Origin: Flavisolibacter longurius
GTDB lineage: Bacteria > Bacteroidota > Bacteroidia > Chitinophagales > Chitinophagaceae
NCBI GenBank assembly: GCA_013327885.1
Contig: JABUMY010000001.1
Location: 310,001-374,000, forward strand
Direction: 5' to 3'
DNA length: 64,000 bases
Shown here: positions 33,176 through 41,709 of the stretch, piece after piece
How positions within the stretch are numbered: position 1 is the first letter of the stretch
How the letters are laid out: every line of letters begins with the position of its first letter
Position numbers and translations under genes: made by a program
Notes under the pieces: generated by a model
What the model was told of the DNA's origin: nothing
Seen by the model: only the letters and a program-made list of their open reading frames with translations
Database searches by the model: none

Positions 33176-33799
33176 TTAAGCAGCTTTCCCAGCCCCTATC
33201 AGCACCCGTTCAAACTGTGTAACAAACTTCTCATAGGCCGGCCATGCGGTACTGCCGGCCGATAGCGCATTTTCATATTCTGGAATATATTTTTCTTTGA
33301 TCTCCTGCAGTTCTGCATGCAGGTTTGTTTCACCCAATTGCGCTGCCGCTGCAATCGCTTTGTCCAGTTCCTTTTGCAGGGTAGAAAAATTGCTTTCGCT
33401 GCTCCTGTTGTCGCGGAGGGTTTGTAAAAAGTTATCGATGGGCAAGTTGGTTGAAGCCATAAATTGATTGCTGAATTCTGTTGTTAAAAAGGAGGTTTCA
33501 TCGGCACGAATGGAAGCGCAGTTGACACAGTAACGGACACCCGTAGGTGTAAATTTGTTCGGGAATAAATGACAGAGGTGAAGCCCGCATTGCCGGCAAC
33601 GAAGCTGAAGGCGTTTACGTCCGTAGGTGGTTAGCTTAACGATCTCCACCCCTGCTTGCAAATGTGCCCAAAAAGAGGGGAAGCCGCAGCCAGCTTCAAA
33701 CCGGGAATTTTCGCCAAACAAAGGGGCGCCACAGGCTGCGCAAACATACCGGCCTGTGGCCTCTTTGTTATCGGTAAAATTGTATTGTTTTTCTTTCAA
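33176..33799 (-). CDS. MsrB-like methionine sulfoxide reductase domain protein, atypical
   Basis: 207 residues. Residues 15-105 resemble MsrB: GRYVCAACGAPLFGENSRFEAGCGFPSFW, RCRQCGLHLCHLFP and PTGVRYCVNCASI, with the two CxxC zinc pairs and the catalytic Cys of RYCVN. The usual GTGWPSF is GCGFPSF, GHVF is CHLF and N-S-A is N-C-A, adding Cys residues. The family's first ~25 residues are missing: the frame opens only after a TAG at 33812 and the sole start is TTG at 33799. A ~95-residue helical tail follows. It may be active or a domesticated variant. Confidence 0.72.
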   Translation of the reverse strand: MKEKQYNFTDNKEATGRYVCAACGAPLFGENSRFEAGCGFPSFWAHLQAGVEIVKLTTYGRKRLQLRCRQCGLHLCHLFPNKFTPTGVRYCVNCASIRADETSFLTTEFSNQFMASTNLPIDNFLQTLRDNRSSESNFSTLQKELDKAIAAAAQLGETNLHAELQEIKEKYIPEYENALSAGSTAWPAYEKFVTQFERVLIGAGKAA

Positions 33800-33838
33800 A
33801 CGTGTTGGCGGCTAAAGCGCCGTTTGGGTTAGCGGCAA

Positions 33839-33991
33839 TCAGGCTTCTTTCCAGATGGAACTGGTATGAGGACGCATTGAATAATTAGCACTTGCAGCCA
33901 CCTGGCCGGGTCTTTCCGAACGCACCAAAACAGGACGACTCATCACCTTTCTTCTTCTTCTTTCTGCACCGTTTTCTTTTCTGTTTTCCAT
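33839..33991 (-). CDS. Small basic hypothetical protein (50 aa)
   Basis: From ATG at 33991: polar and Arg-rich, MENRKENGAERRRRKVMSR, then a Ser/Ala tail. No family is recognised. The upstream extension of this frame is hydrophobic but lacks a plausible start and was left out. Composition is compatible with a nucleic-acid-binding or disordered peptide, but it could also be a chance frame. Confidence 0.35.
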   Translation of the reverse strand: MENRKENGAERRRRKVMSRPVLVRSERPGQVAASANYSMRPHTSSIWKEA

Positions 33992-34101
33992 ATTACAATT
34001 CGTTTCCAAACTGTAAAAACAAAATAGTGCCAAAAATGAAAACCGGCTGCTGATGTGGAAAAGAGCTTCGCTAAAAAAAGCCTGTAGCATAACAGCCAAC
34101 C

Positions 34102-34425
34102 TTACTTGCATTCCTTGGCCATGGCCGCCACTTCCGTCGTATCACTCAGGTAGGTGATAAGAGCTGCGCTATCGGCACCGGGATATTTTTTCTGCACCTG
34201 TCCAAGCACACATTTGCACAGTGCATAAGCTTGTGCATCGCCAAGGTTTTCCTTGGCATTGTCAACACATTCGGCCAGTATCTCCAACTCACTTTCTTTT
34301 GAAAAGGAAGTCGTTACCTCACCCGGCGCGGCCGGCGTGGCTGCTTTTTCGGAGGCGGTATCGGCGGCATCGTTGCTGCACGAAAAGCAAAAGATGTAGG
34401 CAACAAGACAAAATCGTTTGAACAT
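34102..34425 (-). CDS. Small putative lipoprotein
   Basis: 107 residues from the ATG at 34425. MFKRFCLVAYIFCFSCSND is a lipoprotein signal peptide with the modified Cys at residue 16, followed by an Ala/Thr-rich linker and a ~65-residue domain with spaced Cys (ILAECVDNAKENLGDAQAYALCKCVLGQVQKKYPGAD ... AKECK) that could form two disulfides. It resembles small periplasmic Cys proteins of this phylum with no known function. Confidence 0.7.
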   Translation of the reverse strand: MFKRFCLVAYIFCFSCSNDAADTASEKAATPAAPGEVTTSFSKESELEILAECVDNAKENLGDAQAYALCKCVLGQVQKKYPGADSAALITYLSDTTEVAAMAKECK

Positions 34426-34617
34426 AACAGAAGAGTTTAGTGTGAGTAAACAACGCTGCAAAAGCAATACCACCGGTCGAACGGAAAGCAGTTCGCAGTG
34501 GTTTATTACGGCATTGTTTCGCCTTCTTTCTTCGTTAGCGCAATACAAAAAGTTTAGAACAATTGTGTTCTTGAATACTGATTCGTGTGAAAGAAGAACG
34601 CTTTCTCCTGTAAGTTC

Positions 34618-36255
34618 TTAAGGAGTTTGCTGAAAGTCTTCGGGGCGAAAGGTGGGGAAGCTGCGATAAACGAACATGGATGATTTTGCCTTGATAGAAA
34701 ACTCGCCTTTTGTTTCCTGGAGCACAATCTCTGCAAAGCCCTCGTCACCGTATCCCTTCCTGTTGTCTTTTTCATTCAGGAGTGTGTAAAAAAGCTTGTG
34801 GCCTGAGGAACTGGTTTGCTGCTCAATGTTCGTGATCAAAAGATCATGCTGGAGATAGGGCTGCTCCGGCGATACGTTTTTAAAAAAATCTGGTATGGTC
34901 CACACCGCCGGCTCGTTCTGCACCTGGCCAATGAGAGGAATATCGTTGGAGCCTGTTTGAATAGCAAACGACGCCGGCATATCCATCTTAACCCATTCTT
35001 TGCCAAACACGAAATTGAACCGTCCGAAATCAGGCTGAAACCGGCAGCGGTATTCTTCTCCGCGTCGTATGAACACCGATACAATACGTGAGTTTTTATT
35101 CACCAGCAGGTTGTCGCTGCCAAAATAAAAAAGCAGGGCATCGGAGCCGGTTTCGTTGCGTACGGTGAGGGTGCTGTTACCATCGTTGGCCGGTAGTTTG
35201 GTAAGACCCGGCAGGGGTGTGGCACCGGTTTCCAGCAGCATGGGCGTGCCAACGTTTTTCTGCTTTGTCGACAAATAAAGAAACCCTTTGAGATTGCGTT
35301 CATTCACACTGCTGTTTAACTGGTCAGAAGCGGATGCAGATTCTACCGCTTCCATGTATTTATCTTCCGGTTGCTCCGGACGTTGCCCTTTTTTCCCCGC
35401 AAGATAGACCCACAAAAATGCCGTGGCCAGCAACAGTGCCGCACCGCCGCCAATGTACAGTGCCCAGGGCCGGCTTGCTGGTTCCGCTGCCTCTTTCTTT
35501 GCAGGTTGCGGGGAGCGAAAGCTGGCTGCATAGTCCTGTAGTTCCTGCTTTGCTTCTGGCTCCATTTTCAGGCTATACACGCAGCGACAAAAAGCTTTCA
35601 GATAGTCAGGAGACGCATCCAGCCGGAAACGTTTCAAAATTTGCAGCAGCGTGTTTATCATCTCGTTCCGTTGGGCTGCACAGGCATCAGGCAGGCCATT
35701 CATCAATGCGATCCAATCACTGGAAAACACAAAACCCAGTTGCTCCTCGTTTGCTACAAATTGTTCCCAGCTTAGCAAAGCCAGGGAGCGGGTATGTTGC
35801 TGCAGGTATGCATTGATCGACGTAAAGGCGAATGCTTCGTGTTGGGGTAAGATAAAAGTGGCATAGTTGAGCAGTTTTCGCAGGGCTGGATACACTTCTT
35901 TTTCCTGGCAGATGGTAGCAGAAGCTTTTTGAAAAGCCACGGCAAACGGCCCGGAAATAAATTGTACAAATGAAGGATTGTAACGGAGAAAAAAAGCTTT
36001 TTCCAGTGCGGCTTCATCAAACCGGCCTTCCTCCAAAAACAGCAGCAGTCCTTCCTGCTCCCGAATCGTTTTATGAAACGGCCAGGTACTTGCATTGACA
36101 TTGTGAAGGGCTGCTTCCAGTTCTTCGTTTAGCGGCGTTTGGCCGGCAAGCTTTTGTTTCGCCTGGAGAAGTATTTTTTCTGAAAAGTTTGCACTTTCCG
36201 CTGCGCTTAACGAAAGCAGGGTGATAGGTGAGCGATAGGCAGTTAGGTTGTTCAC
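34618..36255 (-). CDS. Hypothetical single-pass membrane protein
   Basis: 545 residues. The N-terminal ~250 are helical and probably cytoplasmic (ILLQAKQKLAGQTPLNEELEAALHNV, QFISGPFAVAFQKASATIC). One membrane helix, ALYIGGGAALLLATAFLWVYLAG, lies near residue 280. The C-terminal ~240 have a beta-rich pattern (NLLVNKNSRIVSVFIRRGEEYRCRFQPDFGRFNFVFGKEWVKMDM) and should be extracytoplasmic. No known family is recognised. It has no close neighbours in the same direction. Confidence 0.75.
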   Translation of the reverse strand: MNNLTAYRSPITLLSLSAAESANFSEKILLQAKQKLAGQTPLNEELEAALHNVNASTWPFHKTIREQEGLLLFLEEGRFDEAALEKAFFLRYNPSFVQFISGPFAVAFQKASATICQEKEVYPALRKLLNYATFILPQHEAFAFTSINAYLQQHTRSLALLSWEQFVANEEQLGFVFSSDWIALMNGLPDACAAQRNEMINTLLQILKRFRLDASPDYLKAFCRCVYSLKMEPEAKQELQDYAASFRSPQPAKKEAAEPASRPWALYIGGGAALLLATAFLWVYLAGKKGQRPEQPEDKYMEAVESASASDQLNSSVNERNLKGFLYLSTKQKNVGTPMLLETGATPLPGLTKLPANDGNSTLTVRNETGSDALLFYFGSDNLLVNKNSRIVSVFIRRGEEYRCRFQPDFGRFNFVFGKEWVKMDMPASFAIQTGSNDIPLIGQVQNEPAVWTIPDFFKNVSPEQPYLQHDLLITNIEQQTSSSGHKLFYTLLNEKDNRKGYGDEGFAEIVLQETKGEFSIKAKSSMFVYRSFPTFRPEDFQQTP

Positions 36256-36440
36256 AACAAGTTGTTTGGTTGGTGATGACAGCTGAAAAACAGTCAGCTA
36301 CAAATAAAGAAAAAATTGTTGAAAGTTTAGCCCTGCAAGCCTTTGAGGCTGATTTCGCCTTTTTCTTCCGCGATTCATAACTATGAAAATGAAATCCAAT
36401 TTCGCTTGCGGACAACTGATGATTTATTTGCAAATCATCC

Positions 36441-36478
36441 CTTAAAACAAAAGCCTTTACCGGTTGGATAAAGGCTTT
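36441..36478 (-). terminator. Terminator of pdxA
   Basis: Stem AAAGCCTTTA/TAAAGGCTTT with a short loop; on the minus strand it is followed by TTTTGTTTT. The rest of 36256-36520 shows no gene. Confidence 0.75.
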
Positions 36479-36520
36479 GCCATTGCAACTTTTACCTGCA
36501 GCAGCAGGAAGGATTCATTC

Positions 36521-37594
36521 CTATTCTTCGATCTTTTCGTCCTCTACATTCTTGAGTACTTCGGCCGTGATCTTGCGCAGCGGGTTTTTTGTTCGCTCTT
36601 CGTACTCACCCCGACGGCGGATAATGTCAACGCATTCAAAAACGGCTGTCATAAAGGAGGTATGGTCGGCAATGTTTTTTCCGGCAATGTCAAAGGCGGT
36701 TCCGTGGTCGGGAGAGGTACGAACAAACTGCAGACCCGCTGTATAATTGACGCCTTCGCCACCGGCAATGGTTTTGAACGGGATCAAACCCTGGTCGTGG
36801 TACATGGCCAGCACCGCATCAAACTGCAGGTAACTGCGACGGGCAAAAAAAGCATCGGCACTGTAAGGGCCAAAGGCAAATATCTTGTGCTTGGCATCCT
36901 TCATAGCCGGCAAAATGATCTTTTGCTCCTCATCGCCAACAAGGCCTTCATCACCCGCGTGGGGGTTTAGTCCGAGTACGGCGATGCGGGGTTTGTCAAT
37001 TCCAAAATCTTTGCGCAGGCAGTTGTGCAGCAGTTGCAGTTTCGACAGCACGGCCTCTCTTGTGATCTGCGGTCCCACATCTTTCAGCGGGAGGTGCTCT
37101 GTTACCAGGGCCACACGCAGGTTATCGGCATAAAGCAGCATCAGCACATCTTTTGCCCCGCCAACCGCTTTTAAAAACGGCGTATGGCCGGTAAAAGCAA
37201 AGGCTTCGCTCTGCACATTTTTTTTATGAATGGGCGCTGTAACCAGTCCCTGTATATGACCGGCCCGCAAGGCATCGGCAGCAGCCAGCAGGGATTTTAC
37301 CGCGTAAGCGCCGCCTGTTTCGGTAAGTTGCCCCGGCGTAACCGCGACGTCATCTTCCCACACACTTAAAATATTTACCTGCTTGGGACTGAGCTTTGAA
37401 AAATCCCGGATGCTTTGGTAGTTGAAATGGGCATCGGGCACCGCCTTGCGGTAAAAGTTCAGGAGCTTGGGTGAAGCAAAAATCACGGGTGTGCAATATT
37501 CCAGGATGCGATGATCCGAAAAGGTTTTGATGATGATCTCCGGTCCAACGCCGTTTATATCGCCGCAGGAAATACCAATGACAGGTTTGTTCAT
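36521..37594 (-). CDS. pdxA: 4-hydroxythreonine-4-phosphate dehydrogenase
   Basis: 358 residues. It oxidises 4-phosphohydroxy-L-threonine with NAD in the DXP-dependent route to pyridoxal phosphate. GISCGDINGVGPEIIIKTF, the substrate loop FTGHTPFLKAV, LNPHAGDEGLVGDEE and MYHDQGLIPFKTIAGGEGVNYTAGL contain the metal-binding His residues of PdxA. The ATG at 37594 is preferred to an upstream start 36 nt away. It is divergent from rsmA, an arrangement like the E. coli pdxA-rsmA linkage, although there the two share a direction. Confidence 0.95.
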   Translation of the reverse strand: MNKPVIGISCGDINGVGPEIIIKTFSDHRILEYCTPVIFASPKLLNFYRKAVPDAHFNYQSIRDFSKLSPKQVNILSVWEDDVAVTPGQLTETGGAYAVKSLLAAADALRAGHIQGLVTAPIHKKNVQSEAFAFTGHTPFLKAVGGAKDVLMLLYADNLRVALVTEHLPLKDVGPQITREAVLSKLQLLHNCLRKDFGIDKPRIAVLGLNPHAGDEGLVGDEEQKIILPAMKDAKHKIFAFGPYSADAFFARRSYLQFDAVLAMYHDQGLIPFKTIAGGEGVNYTAGLQFVRTSPDHGTAFDIAGKNIADHTSFMTAVFECVDIIRRRGEYEERTKNPLRKITAEVLKNVEDEKIEE

Positions 37595-37728
37595 AGTGCA
37601 AATATGCTCAAAGAATTGCAATGATGGCAAACGGCGCTGGTGGTCGCTTTGCAGTGTGTCATTGACCGCATTTGTCCTCCACTACTTGCGAACGGTTTAG
37701 CACTACACGGCATTCTTTGCCCCTGGCG

Positions 37729-37736
37729 TACTTTTG
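37729..37736 (+). promoter_or_regulatory. Candidate -7 box directly before rsmA
   Basis: TACTTTTG, an exact TAnnTTTG, ends 5 nt before the rsmA ATG. Transcription from it would give a leaderless or nearly leaderless message. Confidence 0.35.
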
Positions 37737-37741
37737 TGCCG

Positions 37742-38494
37742 ATGTACACATTGAAAAAATCGCTGGGACAGCATTTTTTAAAAGATGAAAATGTTTGTCG
37801 CAAAATTGTGGATGCCTTGCAGCAGTTCCCGTTTACCCACTTGCTGGAAGTAGGCCCCGGCGGCGGTGCGCTGACGAAATACCTGGTGGAACTGCCCGGC
37901 GTCACCTTTAAAGCCGTAGAGCTTGACGAAGAAAAAGTGGTGTACCTGAAACAGCAATATCCTGTGCTGCAGGACAAGATCATTCACCAAAGTTTTCTCG
38001 ACATCGACAAGCCGTTTGAAGAGCCGTTTACAGTGGTGGGCAATTTTCCATACAACATTTCCACGCAGATATTGTTTAAGATACTGGAATGGGAAGGTGG
38101 CGTGGAATGTGTGATCGGCATGTTTCAAAAAGAAGTGGCACAGCGTGTAGCTGCAAAGGAAGGGAATAAAGTGTACGGCGTTACTTCTGTGCTGGTGCAG
38201 GCGTTCTACGATGTGGAATACCTTTTCGATGTAAGCGAAAAAAGCTTTAACCCGCCACCGAAGGTGATGAGTGGGGTGATACGGCTGCTGCCGCGCAAAG
38301 AACCGCTGTCCATCAAAAGCCGCAAAGCTTTTTTTAACCTGGTGAAGACGGCTTTTAACCAGCGGCGCAAAACCCTGCGCAATGCCTGCAAGGGTTTGTT
38401 TGACAGCGATACGCTGCAGGATCCCCTTTTCAACAAACGGGCGGAGCAGCTTAGTATAGACGATTTTGCTGCGCTGAGTTTTCGAATAACATGA
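37742..38494 (+). CDS. rsmA: 16S rRNA (adenine1518-N6/adenine1519-N6)-dimethyltransferase
   Basis: 251 residues. It dimethylates the two adjacent adenines in the 3'-terminal 16S hairpin. KSLGQHFLKDENV is the N-terminal signature, LLEVGPGGGALTKYL (about residue 32) the SAM site, and VVGNFPYNISTQILFKIL (about 98) the catalytic N-x-P-Y loop. The C-terminal all-helical domain is complete. The ATG at 37742 matches family starts; the longer frame would overlap pdxA's promoter region. An 8-nt word array starts at the base after its stop. Confidence 0.96.
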   Translation: MYTLKKSLGQHFLKDENVCRKIVDALQQFPFTHLLEVGPGGGALTKYLVELPGVTFKAVELDEEKVVYLKQQYPVLQDKIIHQSFLDIDKPFEEPFTVVGNFPYNISTQILFKILEWEGGVECVIGMFQKEVAQRVAAKEGNKVYGVTSVLVQAFYDVEYLFDVSEKSFNPPPKVMSGVIRLLPRKEPLSIKSRKAFFNLVKTAFNQRRKTLRNACKGLFDSDTLQDPLFNKRAEQLSIDDFAALSFRIT

Positions 38495-38526
38495 TGGGTT
38501 GAATAGTTAATAGGTTAATAGATTGA
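38495..38526 (+). repeat. 8-nt word array directly after rsmA
   Basis: Four units TGGGTTGA, ATAGTTAA, TAGGTTAA, TAGATTGA, starting at the first base after the rsmA TGA. Confidence 0.75.
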
Positions 38527-38570
38527 AATAAGCTACTCTAAAACAAATTTGAATAAGAAAGACACTACAG

Positions 38571-38598
38571 TTTCACGTTTGGCGTCTCATGTTTGACG
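38571..38598 (-). repeat. 7-nt word array TTTCACG family before the dehydrogenase
   Basis: Units TTTCACG, TTTGGCG, TCTCATG, TTTGACG. The same words occur in the paaE linker; inverted, they match the array after asd. Confidence 0.75.
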
Positions 38599-38624
38599 TC
38601 AACGCGGTCATCTAATTTTTTTCC

Positions 38625-39572
38625 ATGAACATTATTATCACAGCCCCGGTACACGATTATTTGCGGGAGGTATTTGAAAAGAATGGCTATACCGTTGATT
38701 ACCGTCCTGCTATTACGTATGAAGAACTGCTCGGCGTTATTCCGGGTGCACAGGGCCTGGTGGTAACCACCCGTATCAAAATTGATAAAGCAATGCTGGA
38801 TGCCGCTACCAACCTGCAATGGATCGGTCGCCTCGGCAGCGGCATGGAACTGATAGACGATGTGTATGCAGCCGAAAAAGGCATTCGCCTGATCAGCACA
38901 CCCGAAGGCAACCGCAATGCCGTGGCCGAGCAGGTGTTGGGCATGTTGCTTTGCCTGCTCAATAATATTTCCCACTCGTTTAACGAAGTAAAAGAAGGGC
39001 TTTGGCTGCGGGCTGAGAACCGTGGCATTGAACTGCGCGGAAAAACCGTGGGTATCATTGGCTATGGCAACAACGGCTCGCAGTTTGCCAAACTGCTGGC
39101 ACCGTTTGCTGTGACTGTGCTGGCTTACGACAAATACAAGCAGGGTTTCGGCAATGAATACGTGAAAGAAGCGACGCTGGAAGAAATTTTTGCGCAGGCC
39201 CACGTGGTGAGTATGCACATTCCATTAACGGAAGAAACCCATCATTTTGCGAACGAAACTTTTTTCAACAGCTTTTGGCAGCCGCCGTTCTTTCTTTCGG
39301 CTTGTCGCGGGGCGGTTACCGATACGGCAGCTCTCATCAAAGCCCTACAGGAAAAAAAGCTGGCCGGCGCAGCGCTGGATGTGTTGGAAAATGAAAAGCT
39401 GGCAACCTACACCGAAGCGGAAAAAGAGCAGTTGCGTTTTCTGACGGCGCAGCCTAATGTGTTGATCACACCACACATTGCCGGCTACAGCCACGAAGGT
39501 TATTTGCGCATGGCAGAAGTGCTGCTGGCAAAGCTGGGGCTTGTGCAGGGATGGTCCGGCGCTGGAAGCTGA
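38625..39572 (+). CDS. D-2-hydroxyacid dehydrogenase (SerA-like)
   Basis: 315 residues. The NAD-binding fold shows [20 protein letters not shown] (about residue 145), and the catalytic Arg lies in [15 protein letters not shown], Glu in the following LDVLENEKL region and His in [12 protein letters not shown]. No C-terminal ACT domain is present, so it is the short form. It probably oxidises 3-phosphoglycerate or another D-2-hydroxyacid; substrate is uncertain. Upstream lie two word arrays in opposite order and no clear promoter. Confidence 0.86.
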   Translation: MNIIITAPVHDYLREVFEKNGYTVDYRPAITYEELLGVIPGAQGLVVTTRIKIDKAMLDAATNLQWIGRLGSGMELIDDVYAAEKGIRLISTPEGNRNAVAEQVLGMLLCLLNNISHSFNEVKEGLWLRAENRGIELRGKTVGIIGYGNNGSQFAKLLAPFAVTVLAYDKYKQGFGNEYVKEATLEEIFAQAHVVSMHIPLTEETHHFANETFFNSFWQPPFFLSACRGAVTDTAALIKALQEKKLAGAALDVLENEKLATYTEAEKEQLRFLTAQPNVLITPHIAGYSHEGYLRMAEVLLAKLGLVQGWSGAGS

Positions 39573-39781
39573 GGCGTACACAAGCGGCAATGTTTTGATT
39601 GGACAACGGCTGGTGAAAAGCAAACCGAGAAAAAGTGTTTTGCTGTTCGAATTTCTGCCGGAATAATACCTTGAATAACGAGCTGCACAGGCAACGAAGC
39701 TGGCAGCAGGCAAAAAAACTGAAGGGTTAAACGTTGTTTTTCGCTGGCTGGAAACTCAGCTGTTAGCCTGCAAAAGGCCGT

Positions 39782-39810
39782 TTTGTAAATAAGTTTTTCC
39801 TTTATATTTG
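39782..39810 (+). promoter_or_regulatory. Candidate greA promoter
   Basis: TTTG at 39782-39785, 17-nt spacer, TATATTTG at 39803-39810 (exact TAnnTTTG). The expected start of transcription, about 39817, is only a few bases before a strong hairpin. 39573-39781 contains no gene. Confidence 0.6.
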
Positions 39811-39821
39811 TAACAATTGAG

Positions 39822-39856
39822 GCAACGCTCCCGGAACGGAGCGTTGCTATTTTTTT
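39822..39856 (+). terminator. Terminator-like hairpin in the greA leader
   Basis: A perfect 10-bp stem GCAACGCTCC/GGAGCGTTGC with 6-nt loop, followed by TATTTTTTT, ending 25 nt before greA. Because the promoter lies just upstream, this would terminate greA's own transcript early. Confidence 0.75.
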
Positions 39857-39880
39857 CATTTCTATCTAAACCTGTTTGAT

Positions 39881-40354
39881 ATGAGCGGAGTTAACTACAT
39901 GACCAAGGATGCATTGGAGCAACTGAAAGCTGACCTGCAGCGCATGAAAGGTGTAGAGCGGCCGGCAGCGGCCAGGGCTATTGCCGAAGCAAGGGAAAAA
40001 GGTGACCTGCGGGAAAATGCTGAATACGATGCTGCCAAAGAAGCCCAGGGCATCCTGGAAGCAAAGATCGCCGTCATGGAAGGTCAATTGGCGCAGGCCC
40101 GTGTTTTAGACGAGTCAGCCGTTGATACCAGCAAGGTGTCTATTCTCACCAAGGTTAAGCTCACCAACATGAGCACCAAAAAACAAGTAACCTACCAGAT
40201 CGTTAGCGAAACAGAGGCCGACCTGAAGGCCGGAAAAATATCCGTTACTTCACCTATTGGCAAAGGCCTGCTGGGCAAAGCCGTTGGCGAAGTAGCCGAA
40301 GTAACCGTTCCCGCCGGTGTGATGAAGTTTAAAGTAGAAGATATTTCTATCTGA
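39881..40354 (+). CDS. greA: Transcription elongation factor GreA
   Basis: 157 residues. It enters the RNA polymerase secondary channel and makes the enzyme cleave backtracked RNA. The N-terminal coiled coil (YMTKDALEQLKADLQRMKGVERPAAARAIAEAREKGDLRENAEYDAAKEAQGILEAKI-type sequence, residues 5-75) carries the acidic tip in GDLRENAEYDAAK, and the C-terminal FKBP-like domain ends VEDISI. The length is the family standard. It is preceded by a terminator-like leader, and an 8-nt word array starts at the base after its stop. Confidence 0.96.
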   Translation: MSGVNYMTKDALEQLKADLQRMKGVERPAAARAIAEAREKGDLRENAEYDAAKEAQGILEAKIAVMEGQLAQARVLDESAVDTSKVSILTKVKLTNMSTKKQVTYQIVSETEADLKAGKISVTSPIGKGLLGKAVGEVAEVTVPAGVMKFKVEDISI

Positions 40355-40394
40355 TATGCGGATAAAGTAATATGCGGATGTGCGGATGGATAAA
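40355..40394 (+). repeat. 8-nt word array (TATGCGGA) after greA
   Basis: Five units TATGCGGA, TAAAGTAA, TATGCGGA, TGTGCGGA, TGGATAAA starting right after the stop. An inverted partner lies at 40489-40520. Confidence 0.85.
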
Positions 40395-40469
40395 GTGACT
40401 GATCTTTTACCTGCAATTCTGGTGAAACGTCTCTAGGAATTTCCCTCACGTTTACAAGAATCACATCCA

Positions 40470-40477
40470 TACATTTG
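40470..40477 (+). promoter_or_regulatory. Candidate -7 box before the HIT gene
   Basis: TACATTTG, exact TAnnTTTG, between the two inverted arrays and 55 nt before the HIT start. Confidence 0.35.
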
Positions 40478-40488
40478 CACGTCCCGAA

Positions 40489-40520
40489 TCCGCACATTCG
40501 CCTATCTTCATATTCGCATA
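40489..40520 (-). repeat. Inverted 8-nt array before the HIT gene
   Basis: Units TCCGCACA, TTCGCCTA, TCTTCATA, TTCGCATA; reversed they read TATGCGAA, TATGAAGA, TAGGCGAA, TGTGCGGA, matching the greA-side array. Confidence 0.85.
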
Positions 40521-40531
40521 TTCCTGAACAC

Positions 40532-40930
40532 ATGACCCTTTTCAGCAAAATCATCCAGGGAGAAATTCCAGCTTTTAAGATCGCCGAGAATGAAAAGTTT
40601 TTTGCTTTCCTGGATGTGTTTCCGCTCCGGCAGGGCCATGTGCTGGTGATACCCAAAACAGAAGTGGACAACCTCTTTGACCTCGGCGAAGACTACCTCT
40701 CCGAAATTTTGGTTTTTGCCCAACCCATTGCCAAGGCTATTGAAAAAGCGTTTTCCTGCAACCGCTGCGGCATATCGGTCATTGGCCTTGAAGTGCCGCA
40801 TGCACACATTCACCTCGTTCCCATCAATTCATCCAACGACCTGAATTTTACCCAGCCTAAACCCAAAGCCGCGGAAGAAGACCTTCGCAACGCCCAGGAA
40901 AAAATCCTTTCAATTTTAAATCAATCATAA
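40532..40930 (+). CDS. HIT-family nucleotide hydrolase
   Basis: 132 residues. The His triad is seen in VPHAHIHLVPI (about residue 93), with LFSKIIQGEIPAFKIAENE at the N terminus and HVLVIPKTEVDNLFDL in the middle; this is the Hint/HIT branch that hydrolyses nucleoside phosphoramidates or dinucleotides. The ATG at 40532 fits family starts, and the longer frame runs into the word array. The stop overlaps the next start (TAATG). Confidence 0.92.
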   Translation: MTLFSKIIQGEIPAFKIAENEKFFAFLDVFPLRQGHVLVIPKTEVDNLFDLGEDYLSEILVFAQPIAKAIEKAFSCNRCGISVIGLEVPHAHIHLVPINSSNDLNFTQPKPKAAEEDLRNAQEKILSILNQS

Positions 40931-41709
40931 TGAAAATCACCAAGCCTTTTGTATTCCTGGTTGCTTTGCTGGCAACGGGGCCTCTTCTTCATGCGCAGGT
41001 AAAAACCCCCGACAGTCTTGTGCACCGGATCTTTGCTACCCTCAAGGCCAAGGATGAAAAAGCCTTTGTTTCACTTTATCCCAACGGGCAGCAATTTGGC
41101 CGCTTTATGCGCACCATTATGGAAGGCGCCATGAAGTCGGAGCAGATGCAGGAAGTCATGGGCATGGATGAAAAAACAAAGAACCTCAATATCGACAGCT
41201 TGATCGATACACAGGTAGCCATGTTCATGCAGCCCGAAATGGTGAACAAAATGCAGGAAGATTTTTCAAAGACCTTTCACCGCATCATTGAAAAAGGCGA
41301 GCAAAAAGGTGTGAACTGGAGCCAGGCACAACTTACCAGCTTTAGCCTTGATACATCGGCTGTAAAAGGCGATGAAAACATGCCGTTTGAACTCTCGGGC
41401 CTGAAAGAAGCCAAAGGTGTCATTGACTTTACGGTTGGTGATTCGGCTTACCAGCTGGCCTTTGGTAAAATGATGTACATCCAAAGCGAAGGCGGGTGGT
41501 TTGGCGCCGAGTTTCCGCAACTGGCCCGCAAAGGCGAGAGCCTGACACCGGATGCAACAGCCAAAGAAGAGGGAGATGAAGACGAGGCAACCGTGACAAA
41601 GGAAGCACCGGCAAAAAAACCGGTGGCCGCTTCAAAAGCAAAGGCCGCAGCAAAGAAGCCTGCTGCAAAACCAAAAGCAGCGCCGGCAAAGAAAAAGCCT
41701 ACAGCTTAA
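40930..41709 (+). CDS. Exported hypothetical protein with Lys/Ala/Pro tail
   Basis: 259 residues. Signal peptide KPFVFLVALLATGPLLHAQ, then a ~185-residue mostly helical domain (LVHRIFATLKAKDEKAFVSLYPNGQQFGRFMR, MQPEMVNKMQEDFSKTFHRIIEKG) and a ~45-residue tail of APAKKPVAASKAKAAAKKP type, like histone H1 tails. The core is of unknown function. Its ATG overlaps the HIT stop, so it is translated with that gene, and its 3' end overlaps the convergent ruvC by 11 nt. How a H1-like tail serves an exported protein is unclear. Confidence 0.75.
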   Translation: MKITKPFVFLVALLATGPLLHAQVKTPDSLVHRIFATLKAKDEKAFVSLYPNGQQFGRFMRTIMEGAMKSEQMQEVMGMDEKTKNLNIDSLIDTQVAMFMQPEMVNKMQEDFSKTFHRIIEKGEQKGVNWSQAQLTSFSLDTSAVKGDENMPFELSGLKEAKGVIDFTVGDSAYQLAFGKMMYIQSEGGWFGAEFPQLARKGESLTPDATAKEEGDEDEATVTKEAPAKKPVAASKAKAAAKKPAAKPKAAPAKKKPTA

